Source of the DNA: an uncultured Lachnospiraceae bacterium
GTDB taxonomy: Bacteria > Bacillota > Clostridia > Lachnospirales > Lachnospiraceae
Length of the DNA stretch: 64,000 bases
NCBI GenBank assembly: GCA_947593735.1
Contig: CANQDT010000004.1
Location: 1-64,000, forward strand
Direction: 5' to 3'
Below the pieces are notes generated by a model. It saw nothing but the letters and a program-made list of their open reading frames with translations. It was not told the origin of the DNA and searched no databases. The position numbers and the translations under genes are program-made. Below, in pieces: positions 10,701 to 19,485 of this stretch (the stretch's first letter is position 1; each line of letters opens with the position of its first letter).

Positions 10701-12683
10701 TGGTTTTCGAATGAGAAGATAGGATTCCAAAAGTCGTTTGATTATCTGACTTGGATTCAGACGCCTCGATTTTCCAATGGAAATGCGGCGACGCCAACGT
10801 TTGGGGATCACCGCCTTGAGGGAGACGGGAGCGATCTGTATATGTGCGGGATGTATTATGATCAGGTGGCGGAAGCGTTTCCGGATATTGCATTGCGCAT
10901 GTATGGAACCTGGATCAATTCCGGATATGGGGTTCCATATCTCAATGAAGCGAATAACCTGATACAATTATTTTTTGGGTATTCCAAGGATATTAACGAA
11001 GTGGGCGATTATAAGGAGGCAATGAAAGAAATCGGCTCCACCGATTATGCCAAATATTGGGGAATGTATATATTCAGAAATAATTTTATGGTAAAAGGAG
11101 AGGAAACGTATCTCAATATGATCGTAAACAGAAAAACGATCAGCCATGGACATGAAGATCAGATGTCGTTTCTTCTGTATGCGGATAATATTCCGCTGGT
11201 CATTGATCCGGGTATCGCGGGTTACTGGGATGGGGCAAGAGACAACTATAAGGCAAGTACCAGCCATTCGCTGGTGTCGGTTGCCCAGAACGCAGCAGGA
11301 TCCGCCTGGTATTCATCCGGGACAACATCAAAGATCAGAGACTATTATACATCGGACAGCTTCGATATGGTCCGTGCGGTTAATACCAATCATGGGGAAT
11401 TATATCGGGATATCGCTTTTGTAAAAAATGGATTTGAAGCATTTGTCATATGGGATCAGGTAAGCGGCGCACAATATGGAACCATGATGAACCTTCCGTT
11501 GCTTACCAGCAAAGATCATGCGATTACAAGAAATGGGAATAAGATTACAGCGGATATGTTCGGGGGCATTGATCTGGAGATTACCTGCCTGGAAGGAAAT
11601 TATGAAAGCATGGAGGTTGTTACGTTAAAGGCAGACGGGGAATATCCGTTAAGAGATATAGAAGAAAAAACACCGCTGGTTGATCATCTCCGAATCAAAA
11701 ATAAAGGAGATGACGGATATTTGACGGTTTTATTTCCGAAAACAAAGGCAAGAGGCAGCCTGACCGCAGAAAAAACCGGGGAGGGTATTTACAAGTTAAC
11801 GCACAGTTCAGGAAATAGCGTATACATTGTTGTAAATGAAGGAACCGCTCCAAAGACGGTCGTTTTGCCGGAAAATAATCTGATTGATATGGAAAGTCTG
11901 AATGAAGCCGCTCCTGTGGTATATCGAAACGGGATTGTTCAGCTTGCCGGAAGGCAGATGAAAGTGTTAACTTCCAAAGTTACGACAACTCAAAAAGTAA
12001 AAGAGGAAATCGGGGATTCGTCCAAAGAAACACTTGCTCCGTCACAATGGGGCGGGACAACCGGCAGCGCGACGTCTGGCGTTATGGGCGGAGCGGCAGG
12101 AGGCGATAAGGACCAGGAAATGAACGATCCCGGAAACGATGAATCATTATTGAGCGATGCTGATTCTGCGGTAGAAATATACCGAAGTCTGGCAGCAGGA
12201 CAAAGGGCGGAGATCAAATACCGACCGGAACAGGATATTGACGTTTCGTTCCAGTCAGGCAATCAGAGAATTGCTGCGGTTTCTTCCAATGGAATGATAA
12301 AAGCCAGAAAAAGCGGAAAAACGGTAATTTCAGTTCTTGTTACTAAAGATGGAGTGACAGAGAAAGTCTCGATCAATCTTACAGTAAAAACGAAGAAGAA
12401 AGTACCAAAGAAAATACGCAGATTAGGGACAGTTCGGGCAACGGAAGGCGGAACGCCGGTAATCGTAATGGAAAAAGCGTTGGAAGTGTCCGGAAAATCA
12501 AAAATCCATGTAGTCAGAAAAGAGGACGTTACATTGAGGTATCAATCTTCCGATACGAAAATAGCCGTTGTAAATGACCAGGGAATTATTACTGGAAAAA
12601 AAGCCGGAACGGCAAATATCATTGCGGCTGTAAAACGAAACGACGTGATTTCAAAGTATCTGGTAAAAGTAACTGTAAAATAA
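7797..12683 (+). CDS. Giant secreted heparinase II/III-type polysaccharide lyase with C-terminal Big_2-like module
   Basis: Likely eliminates uronic-acid-containing polysaccharide outside the cell to give unsaturated oligosaccharides for GH88. The 1628 residues comprise a signal peptide (1-28), an Ig-like segment, and a helical stretch with FIVAR-like character. A carbohydrate-binding-like beta region (about 540-700) and an alpha/alpha toroid (about 760-1090, with GGNWSTDMNMGAALASMAF) follow. The heparinase II/III beta domain comes at about 1115-1240, where HGHEDQMSFLLYADN and PLVIDPGIAGYW carry the characteristic His and Asp positions. A Gly/Ser-rich linker leads to two Big_2-like repeats (about 1457-1628). 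That last module is shared with the cohesin protein encoded two genes downstream. GGAGG at 7781 supports ATG 7797. The exact lyase family and substrate are not determined from sequence alone. Confidence 0.82.
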   Translation: MRFFTKSCISIFLTMSMLLSSSMAAVAETEGETAGTATSAVVEISADIEDKEEMETQILPVASGSQDYMLVMQELRKLVDEYDGKIIYKDFSLPLEKENGVVFSYEIADEESRNYISLQDGTVHITHPAAGMGVKTAVLSVTVQRGDVSIPYEISIKIADEAFVNPFGEESLKKVIALCEQTIGEQKAADNIGTKKAGQLSPDKLEALEIALKEAKACTDVPEMPQHTKALIDAGVAFMGSGVIDNTVLYKSKNPYLDEGDTIVYSVHRAKLERLLWKAKALLLVDEGFYAKSTKEALRAEMKRAELALARDKEGRSMFKLPYVKTRMFVKAPSDYMIQFVIRHKTRIYLYNGFSLGDGFEPVLDWYERDGIMYPAEKDGDIDLELLREHVTKLVDNQRELFTDADTYEEDKRTAKVGAFRKKEYDGVLAAMEEVESEIKGDDVYGLALAAVRFLDAAYDCRMTIALLSDIDVDENGKPRGNLFFTGDEVEDLRKRIKTNDFLKQGYEQIKDGLKGFRADAIEDYWERWKANDQSLWDENPAFVEISQSTGGKFKSGRHVKGTDGKELPANMPSGHTYTGKAYITLELAKEDNDTTGYGNAAGSGCGEVWLDQMAISSDEGNLVYIPNSDFELQAVEGGKPLNWKLHTTGKGEGRWESNRANVSSGNRSLYFHNPDGNSTVTWTSDAFDLPISSSTDGFDISYRVKQYGIFESKGIQVKFHFITRTSGGQGEVVSAPIYFNAKASPYVQAAITKESAASMFLLTMQRAGLMAMLAETEAERIEYARIAKASMFLELHQMNQGIENWLKTDDRPDGIDAFGAVQTGRSTGPIGTIYSIIKDMTLEDGTPLFSEQEKKELTENMEYNIRNLNDLRDCYHLSKEELTAGGGGGNWSTDMNMGAALASMAFHDTLENAKTRMYNGIRFDEAMLEYDIGEDGSFPESVRYHNAAISKLAVLAKGVLVSTGITDWFSNEKIGFQKSFDYLTWIQTPRFSNGNAATPTFGDHRLEGDGSDLYMCGMYYDQVAEAFPDIALRMYGTWINSGYGVPYLNEANNLIQLFFGYSKDINEVGDYKEAMKEIGSTDYAKYWGMYIFRNNFMVKGEETYLNMIVNRKTISHGHEDQMSFLLYADNIPLVIDPGIAGYWDGARDNYKASTSHSLVSVAQNAAGSAWYSSGTTSKIRDYYTSDSFDMVRAVNTNHGELYRDIAFVKNGFEAFVIWDQVSGAQYGTMMNLPLLTSKDHAITRNGNKITADMFGGIDLEITCLEGNYESMEVVTLKADGEYPLRDIEEKTPLVDHLRIKNKGDDGYLTVLFPKTKARGSLTAEKTGEGIYKLTHSSGNSVYIVVNEGTAPKTVVLPENNLIDMESLNEAAPVVYRNGIVQLAGRQMKVLTSKVTTTQKVKEEIGDSSKETLAPSQWGGTTGSATSGVMGGAAGGDKDQEMNDPGNDESLLSDADSAVEIYRSLAAGQRAEIKYRPEQDIDVSFQSGNQRIAAVSSNGMIKARKSGKTVISVLVTKDGVTEKVSINLTVKTKKKVPKKIRRLGTVRATEGGTPVIVMEKALEVSGKSKIHVVRKEDVTLRYQSSDTKIAVVNDQGIITGKKAGTANIIAAVKRNDVISKYLVKVTVK

Positions 12684-12716
12684 CAGGAGTGTCACAACTC
12701 ATATGAAAAAGGAAAA

Positions 12717-14945
12717 ATGTCTTATTTAGAATATGTAAATATAAAACAGGGAACAGAATCGTTGCCAAGATTTTCTCACGGAAATACGCTGCCCTTAATA
12801 CAGATGCCGTTTGGAATGAACGCGTATGCGCCTCAGACATCCGGAGATCGGGCTAGCGGCGAAGAGGGAAACTGGTTTTATCATCCGAAAGACCGGTCAT
12901 TGGAGGGGATTCGGCTTACTCATCAGCCGAGTCCCTGGATCGGCGATTATACTCCGCTTGTGATGATGCCCCAGAGGGAGGAACCAATCGGAAAGCCTAT
13001 GCGTCGCTGGTCGGGGTACAAACCACAGGACACAGAATTAAGACCACATTACTTAAAGACGGAGTTTTTGAGGTATGAGGCGATCTTCGAGCTGGCTCCG
13101 ACAACGCGGGGCGGCATTGCAAGAGTGTCCTATCATGGGCTAAACGATCGGTCGTTCGCAATCTTTTGCGACAGAGGAAAAGCCTGGTTTCAGGCGGATT
13201 ATGAGAGAAATGCAATCGTTGGCTTTACCCAGTTCAGCTACAGCGGATGTCAGACCGATGGATTTGGAATGTATTTTGTCTATCAATTTGATTGTTTGCT
13301 TGATAAAGACAGGACCTATATCTTTCATACGGATGGAAGTGCGGAACCGGGTTCCTATGTGAACGAAGATACTTGCGGGATCAGCGTAGGGGTTACGGGC
13401 TGCAGAGTGACCGTTCGGTTTGCGACTTCTTTTATCAGTGTGGAACAGGCATGGATAACGCTGAAGCGGGAAGTGACCGGCAGGGGATTTGATCAGATCA
13501 AGGACATTGCCGGGCAGACATGGGAAACATATCTTTCCAGAATTGAGATAGAAAGCGATGATGAAAATCAATTAAGGCTGTTCTACAGCTGTATGTACCG
13601 GGTATTTCTTTTCCCTACAAAATTTTATGAAACAGACGGACAGGGGAATAAAATCCATTACTGCGCAGATACCGGTAAAGTCAGACCGGGCGTGAAATAT
13701 TTAAACAATGGATTTTGGGATACCTATCGGACGATCTATCCGCTGTATTCGCTTATCGCAGAAGATGAATTTGCCGAGATGCTGGAAGGCTATGTGAATA
13801 CGTATAAAGATTGTGGATGGCTGCCAAAATGGCCGTCGCCCAATGAAGTGGGAATGATGCCGGGGACGCTGATTGACGCCGTTATCGCTGAAGCAGCGAC
13901 AAAGGGGATCGGTTCACGGAAACTGATTCAGGATGCCCTTGAAGGGGTTTTGAAGCATGCGACTGAAGAATCCACGGATAGCAAATATGGTCGGCATGGC
14001 GTAAGGGCATATAATCAATATGGATATCTGCCATCTGATATGTACTGTGAGAGCGTGAGCAATACACTGGATTATATATATGGCGATTTCTGTATTGCCC
14101 AGATCGCGAAGTCCGTTGGAGATATGGACTTATATTACAAGCACATGGAAACCAGTAAGAATTATGTAAAATTATTTGATAAAGAAACCGGTTTTATGAG
14201 AGGACGGGATCGGGAAGGAAATATGTCAGATGATTTTGATGAATTCCGATGGGGCGGCGATTATTGCGAAGGCGGACCATGGCAGAGTTCCTTTGCCGTA
14301 TATCATGATATAGAAGGGCTGGCAGCTCTGCACGGCGGGAAAGACCAGCTTATGGAAAAAATTGATCGGTTGTTTGCAACGAAACCAAATTACCGGGTTG
14401 GAACATATGCACGGGAAATTCATGAAATGACGGAAATGGCAGCAGCGGATTTCGGACAATGTGCGATTTCGAACCAACCGAGTTTTCATATCCCATATAT
14501 CTATGCAGCGTTGGGGAATAAAGAAAAAACGCAATACTGGGTGGAACGGCTTCTGAAACATGGATTTTCTGCTCGGGACGATGGATTTCCCGGAGACGAG
14601 GATAATGGAACGATGGCAGCATGGGTTGTGTTCAGTATGCTTGGAATCTATCCATTCTGTCCGGGGAAACCGGAATATCTGAGAATTAATCCGATGGTGG
14701 ACAGGGCAATAATTCATACAAAATACAATGATTATGTCATTACGCCTGAAGAAAATGACGAGCGGATAATCCGGCATGAAGATATCGTAAAACGAAATTA
14801 CGATTATGATATGAAGGAGAAAAAGCATGGAGGAAAGGCGAGTGTTTTTCAGAAAAACCGGGAAAAAAATATTAGCTGGAATACTGTCGGTGACGATGAT
14901 GGGGACAGGCGCTGGGATGATTTCAGTAAACGCGGCGCCAGCTGA
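12717..14945 (+). CDS. GH92 alpha-mannosidase, probably cytoplasmic
   Basis: Calcium-dependent exo-acting alpha-mannosidase. Family signatures are clear: the N-terminal MPFGMNAYAPQTSG and GIRLTHQPSPWIGDY, the acid region YCEGGPWQSSF, the FHIPYIYAALGN motif and the base motif FPGDEDNGTMAAWVVFSMLG with its two Asp residues. There is no signal peptide, unlike many Bacteroides GH92 enzymes, so it should work on imported mannosides together with GH88. AAGGA lies only 4 bases before ATG 12717, a tight but usable ribosome site. The last roughly 40 codons run out of frame over the start of the next gene and have no family resemblance. The enzyme proper seems to end near RIIRHEDIVKRNYDYDM, and the tail looks like read-through after loss of an older stop. 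Confidence 0.92.
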   Translation: MSYLEYVNIKQGTESLPRFSHGNTLPLIQMPFGMNAYAPQTSGDRASGEEGNWFYHPKDRSLEGIRLTHQPSPWIGDYTPLVMMPQREEPIGKPMRRWSGYKPQDTELRPHYLKTEFLRYEAIFELAPTTRGGIARVSYHGLNDRSFAIFCDRGKAWFQADYERNAIVGFTQFSYSGCQTDGFGMYFVYQFDCLLDKDRTYIFHTDGSAEPGSYVNEDTCGISVGVTGCRVTVRFATSFISVEQAWITLKREVTGRGFDQIKDIAGQTWETYLSRIEIESDDENQLRLFYSCMYRVFLFPTKFYETDGQGNKIHYCADTGKVRPGVKYLNNGFWDTYRTIYPLYSLIAEDEFAEMLEGYVNTYKDCGWLPKWPSPNEVGMMPGTLIDAVIAEAATKGIGSRKLIQDALEGVLKHATEESTDSKYGRHGVRAYNQYGYLPSDMYCESVSNTLDYIYGDFCIAQIAKSVGDMDLYYKHMETSKNYVKLFDKETGFMRGRDREGNMSDDFDEFRWGGDYCEGGPWQSSFAVYHDIEGLAALHGGKDQLMEKIDRLFATKPNYRVGTYAREIHEMTEMAAADFGQCAISNQPSFHIPYIYAALGNKEKTQYWVERLLKHGFSARDDGFPGDEDNGTMAAWVVFSMLGIYPFCPGKPEYLRINPMVDRAIIHTKYNDYVITPEENDERIIRHEDIVKRNYDYDMKEKKHGGKASVFQKNREKNISWNTVGDDDGDRRWDDFSKRGAS

Positions 14946-17900
14946 CGCTTCGTATAAAGCGGACGCCATTGAGTCGCTGACCTACAAGAAAGGCGACTAT
15001 GATGGGCTGGGATTAAATAAGCTGAATACGATCGTAAGAATTGCCGCGGCAAAAATCAATGCGGAGGCGACAAATACAACGGAACAGGTGGATGCTTACC
15101 GGGATCAGGCGCTGGCGGACATAGACGCGGTACTGACGAAAAAAGAAGTGGAAGACAGAAACAGCATAGCACAGGATGCCTGGCTGGGAAATCATGCGGT
15201 TGCGCGAAATGAAGGACTGGCGGCGACATTTGAACTTTTCCATGTGAAAGAGCCAAACGGGGGCGTTACAGATGGCGTTGCAGTCATGAAATTTCCGCTG
15301 GATCCTGCGAAGAACGTACAGAATGCAGTCCTGCGACTGGTAGCAGTACGGACAAATGATGCGGATCGGCGTGTAAAAGTTACAAATTTCGACGGTACCT
15401 GGGACGAGCAGAATATTTCAAATGGAGCAAGAGATGAAAATAATGCGATAATACAGGAAGTGAAGAGCAGCTACGCGTTCTTTGAAGACCAGATCACTCA
15501 GTCAAGAAACAGCGCCCCATACGCGGAGGGGCATGTGCAGGGAATGCAGGGACAATATATTTATGATGCGGCAGCAGACAGCACCTCCATCGCTGACTGG
15601 ACGACGGAAATAGACGTAACTGATTTAATCAGGGCGGGAGATGCGACTGCAAATTTTTTGCTTACAAAACCGAATGATGTCAGTTCTGTTTCCAGTAATA
15701 CGGTGTTTTTTACAAATAATCACGCCGGCTTTGGCAGTAATGCCAATAAAGAGAGTCAGTATCAGAAAGCAGTCGGCAAAGCGACTGCGGCAGGATACGA
15801 CGCGTCATATCTGGCGCCGGCTTTGATTGTCGAGTATGAAGATCCGGATGATACAAGAACGGTTCTGGAAAGAATCAATGATGCAGAGGACATAGAAACA
15901 CTGAAAAAAATAGTGGAGTCCGGCAGATATGCGGAAGAATTGGGTATTGACCTGACGGCATACAGAGCATTAAAAGACCGGCTTGCAGTCATAACGGAAT
16001 TATTTTCGCATGGAGATTTTGCAGATACAGAAGAATTTCGGGCTGCTTTTATCGCGGCAGTAGCGGCGCAGGCAGCGGCAGAGCAGGGAGCGATTGACGC
16101 ATTTGCGCAATATAAGAAAGATGCGATCGCGGACATAACCTCCTATAGTGAGGATGATTATGACGGGTTAGCGCAAAATACACTCAATACGATCGTAAAA
16201 ACAGCAATATCAAAGATCAACGCATCCTCGACAGATACCAGGGAAGCGGTTGATACATATAAAAACGAAGCGATTACATCTATTGACGCGGTATTGACAA
16301 AATCAGAAGTACAGGCAAGAAATAGTATCCCTCAGGATGCGTGGATTGGGAGCAGTTCATATCAGTTTAACGATGGATTTGCCGCAACTCTCGAATTTCG
16401 CAGAAGCGGCAGCACAGATTTTGCCGGTCTTATGAAATTTCCGTTGGATCCGACAAGAAATGTAGAAAAAGCAACCTTGCGGGTGGTGGCGGAACGAACC
16501 AAAGATGCCGCAAGAAATATAAAAATCTCCAGATTTGATGCGGAATGGGATGAAGCTAATATTGCGAACGGATCGGATACGGTAAGCGGAGTAAGGAGCA
16601 GCTATGCTTATCTGAAAGACGCCATCGACGCGTCAAGAAACGGAAATAACTACGTGGAAGCCGTGCTGAACGGGCCGGTTCTCGCGGCAATTTTCGATGC
16701 TCCGGCAAACGGCACAACGATCGATCAGTGGACGACAGAGATTGATGTAACGAATTTGATTGAAGAAGGGGATAAAGTACTCAATGTCCTTATTACAAAA
16801 TCAAATGAAAGTACGGATCAAACGGTCATTTTTTCAAACGATCATGCCAAATATGCCAATTTGGAAAGGTATCAGACGGCTCTGAGTAAGGTGAAAGAAG
16901 CCGGATATGACGCGTCATATCTGGCTCCCGCCCTGACTGTGGAGTATGAGCCGGAGTATAAAATAGCTGCAATCGAAGAACTCTCCTCTTACAACAAAGA
17001 GGATTATGACGCATTAGGATTAAATACCATCGAGGCGATCGTAAAAGAAGCGAAGGCAAATATCCGATTAAGGTCAACGAATACGGAAAAGAAAGTGAAT
17101 TTATTTAAAGAAGCCGCACTCAGAGCGATGGACGAGGTGTTGACAAAAGCGGAAATTGAAGCGCAGGGGAACGTACAGCAAGACGCGCAGCTTTCAGGCA
17201 AGATACAGTATAACACAGGGTTTGACGCGACACTGGATATTCGATCCAGCGGCGAAAAAGACGGAGATTTTGCAGCCGTGATCAAAGTTCCTCTGAATCC
17301 TTCCAGGAAAGTAAAAAAAGCAACTCTGCATCTTGTGGCTGAGAGGACCATGGATAGAGAAAAAGGGATCCGGATTTCCGATTTTGGCGGCATATGGGAT
17401 GAAGCAAACATTGCGCCCGGAAGTGAAAGCCTGAAGGATGTCAGGAGCAGTTATGAGTTTTTTGAAGAAGAAATCCATACGGCAAAAGCAGGTGCAGCTT
17501 ATGTAGAAGCCGTACTGAACAGCCCGGCTGTCGGCTCTGTGACAGAATCCGATGATACATCCATTGAGGACTGGACGACAGAGATTGATGTAACAGAGCT
17601 GATTGCGGCAGGGGATGATACGGCAAACTTTATTCTTACAAAAACAAACGAAAGTAGAGCCCCGACATGTATATTCAGTAAGGATTACGCGAATTATACA
17701 GATCAGAAAAGATATCAGACCATCGTGGAGAAAGTAAAGGCTTCCGGGCATGACATCTCTTATTTGGCGCCGGCATTAACGGTTGAGTATGAAGACTATG
17801 ATTCTGTGATCCGGGGATCTTCCGACTCTGCGGCTCAGGGCGCGACGGCGATGATTGATTTTACTGTGGCGGATAATACTATGACAGGAATCCGGGGAAC

Positions 17901-19476
17901 CGATCTCGAAATTACTTACGATGATGCGGCGTTTACGGTAACGGAAGCGGACGTAACCATGGGAACCCTGTTAAAAGAAGCGATCGTGGATGTGAATGTC
18001 GGGGAAATCGGCAGAATCGGAATAGTCAGCGCGTCCGCTGACGACAGCGTTATTGGGGATGGAACGTTGGTTTCCGCAGTATTTGGCGTTAAACAGGATG
18101 CTCGGCCAGGGAGTTATCCGATCGGGCTGAAAGTTAAAAATTTATATGGCAACGACGGACAGGAAATGAGAAAAGGCATCCGGATATTTGATGGGATGAT
18201 TACCGTAAAAGACCCGTTGGAAGCGGAGAAGAAGGCGGCAAAAGCAGACATTGACGCAATCAGGGCAAAATATAACGACATGGAATATGATCATGCGGGG
18301 AAAATGGCATTGAATAATGCCGTATCGGACGCGAAAGCGGTAATTGATGGAGCTGTCAGCATACAGGAGATCAAAGCTGCGGTACAGGCCGGGAAGGAAG
18401 CGCTGAGTTCCGTTAAAACGATTGCAGAAAAAACCGCGGATGAAATTAACCGCTGGAAAATCTCCCATGCTCTGGTTTTTGCAAAGACGGATGAAACAAT
18501 AACTGTTGCGGACGAGGAGGAAGTTAATGCGGCGTTAAGTGAGTACGAGAGATTATCGGATGCGGCGAAAGTGGCGGCGGTAAAAGAAAAAACATTCCTG
18601 GACGGGCTGGCGGCGAAGATTCAGGAATTGAAACAAATAGAAAATGAGGCGAGGGAAGAAGCCGGTCATTGGAAAGAGACCTATGCGTCCATTCTGGAAA
18701 AGACGGTGAAGAGCGTGACCACAGCAGATGAGGAAGCGGTCAATGCGGCGTTAAATGCATATGAAGGGTTGTCCGGCGCTGCAAAAGAAGCGGTTACAGC
18801 GGAAAAAGCGTTATTGGATGCATTGGCAGCAAAAATCACGGAATTAAAGAGCAATGCGTCGTCCGGACACGGCGGTGGCGGAGGAGGTATTTTTGGCTCC
18901 GTGATCCCGTCCGATGATAAGAATGGCTCATCTTCCGCAGACGAACCGGAAGCGGATAGCTGTGTAAAGGTATATCGCAGCCTGGCAACCGGACAGAAAG
19001 CGGCCATAATGCTTCCATCATCAGAAGAACTGAGCGTTGCACTGGTTTCCGAAAAGCCGGATGTATTGTCGGTGGGAAGCGATGGAAAGATTCAGGCGCT
19101 TAAAGCCGGAAAATCAAATCTGACTGTTTATGTGACAAAAAAGAATATTACAACAAAAATGGTCATTTGCGTCACTGTTAAGGATAAGAAGAACATTCCC
19201 GGAAATCGCATATTAGGGGATGTAACCAGCACAGGAGCGGGGACTCCGGTGACAAGCGTTACAAAGACAATAAAGGGAAATAAAACTACCAGCTTCAGAG
19301 TAACAGATGCCGACGGAGCGGAGGTGTCCTATCATTCCAATAACCGGAGAATTGCGAAGGTGACGGAAGACGGCAGGATTACCGGCTGTAAAAAGGGAAG
19401 TACAACGGTTGTCGCTGCGATTGTAAAGAATGGGGTAGCAATGAAATATCGGGTAAAAGTGACTGTACGGAAGTAA
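14827..19476 (+). CDS. Secreted scaffold-like protein: three DNRLRE-type repeats, cohesin-like domain, Big_2-like C-terminus
   Basis: A 1549-residue exported protein. After the signal peptide (to about residue 37) come three copies of a unit made of a short helical segment (YKADAIESL, YKKDAIADITS, YKIAAIEELSS) plus a DNRLRE/CBM96-like beta domain. A cohesin-like beta sandwich covers about 994-1128 (GIRGTDLEITYDDAAFTV, then GDGTLVSAVFGVKQDARPG). FIVAR and helical repeats follow (about 1135-1335), then a glycine-rich spacer and two Big_2-like repeats (about 1375-1549) matching the lyase C-terminus. It could bind a dockerin such as that of the protein encoded at 2885 and present it on the substrate. 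No LPXTG or SLH anchor is seen. AAGGAG at 14814-14819, 7 bases before ATG, makes this start firm although it lies 119 bases inside the GH92 frame. Confidence 0.82.
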   Translation: MEERRVFFRKTGKKILAGILSVTMMGTGAGMISVNAAPADASYKADAIESLTYKKGDYDGLGLNKLNTIVRIAAAKINAEATNTTEQVDAYRDQALADIDAVLTKKEVEDRNSIAQDAWLGNHAVARNEGLAATFELFHVKEPNGGVTDGVAVMKFPLDPAKNVQNAVLRLVAVRTNDADRRVKVTNFDGTWDEQNISNGARDENNAIIQEVKSSYAFFEDQITQSRNSAPYAEGHVQGMQGQYIYDAAADSTSIADWTTEIDVTDLIRAGDATANFLLTKPNDVSSVSSNTVFFTNNHAGFGSNANKESQYQKAVGKATAAGYDASYLAPALIVEYEDPDDTRTVLERINDAEDIETLKKIVESGRYAEELGIDLTAYRALKDRLAVITELFSHGDFADTEEFRAAFIAAVAAQAAAEQGAIDAFAQYKKDAIADITSYSEDDYDGLAQNTLNTIVKTAISKINASSTDTREAVDTYKNEAITSIDAVLTKSEVQARNSIPQDAWIGSSSYQFNDGFAATLEFRRSGSTDFAGLMKFPLDPTRNVEKATLRVVAERTKDAARNIKISRFDAEWDEANIANGSDTVSGVRSSYAYLKDAIDASRNGNNYVEAVLNGPVLAAIFDAPANGTTIDQWTTEIDVTNLIEEGDKVLNVLITKSNESTDQTVIFSNDHAKYANLERYQTALSKVKEAGYDASYLAPALTVEYEPEYKIAAIEELSSYNKEDYDALGLNTIEAIVKEAKANIRLRSTNTEKKVNLFKEAALRAMDEVLTKAEIEAQGNVQQDAQLSGKIQYNTGFDATLDIRSSGEKDGDFAAVIKVPLNPSRKVKKATLHLVAERTMDREKGIRISDFGGIWDEANIAPGSESLKDVRSSYEFFEEEIHTAKAGAAYVEAVLNSPAVGSVTESDDTSIEDWTTEIDVTELIAAGDDTANFILTKTNESRAPTCIFSKDYANYTDQKRYQTIVEKVKASGHDISYLAPALTVEYEDYDSVIRGSSDSAAQGATAMIDFTVADNTMTGIRGTDLEITYDDAAFTVTEADVTMGTLLKEAIVDVNVGEIGRIGIVSASADDSVIGDGTLVSAVFGVKQDARPGSYPIGLKVKNLYGNDGQEMRKGIRIFDGMITVKDPLEAEKKAAKADIDAIRAKYNDMEYDHAGKMALNNAVSDAKAVIDGAVSIQEIKAAVQAGKEALSSVKTIAEKTADEINRWKISHALVFAKTDETITVADEEEVNAALSEYERLSDAAKVAAVKEKTFLDGLAAKIQELKQIENEAREEAGHWKETYASILEKTVKSVTTADEEAVNAALNAYEGLSGAAKEAVTAEKALLDALAAKITELKSNASSGHGGGGGGIFGSVIPSDDKNGSSSADEPEADSCVKVYRSLATGQKAAIMLPSSEELSVALVSEKPDVLSVGSDGKIQALKAGKSNLTVYVTKKNITTKMVICVTVKDKKNIPGNRILGDVTSTGAGTPVTSVTKTIKGNKTTSFRVTDADGAEVSYHSNNRRIAKVTEDGRITGCKKGSTTVVAAIVKNGVAMKYRVKVTVRK

Positions 19477-19485
19477 AGGGCGGAT

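Noticed and set aside
12702..12728. Eight-codon leader peptide before GH92 (ATG 12702 to TAG 12728)
   Set aside because: Its ribosome site spacing is poor (12 bases) and no regulatory logic is visible.
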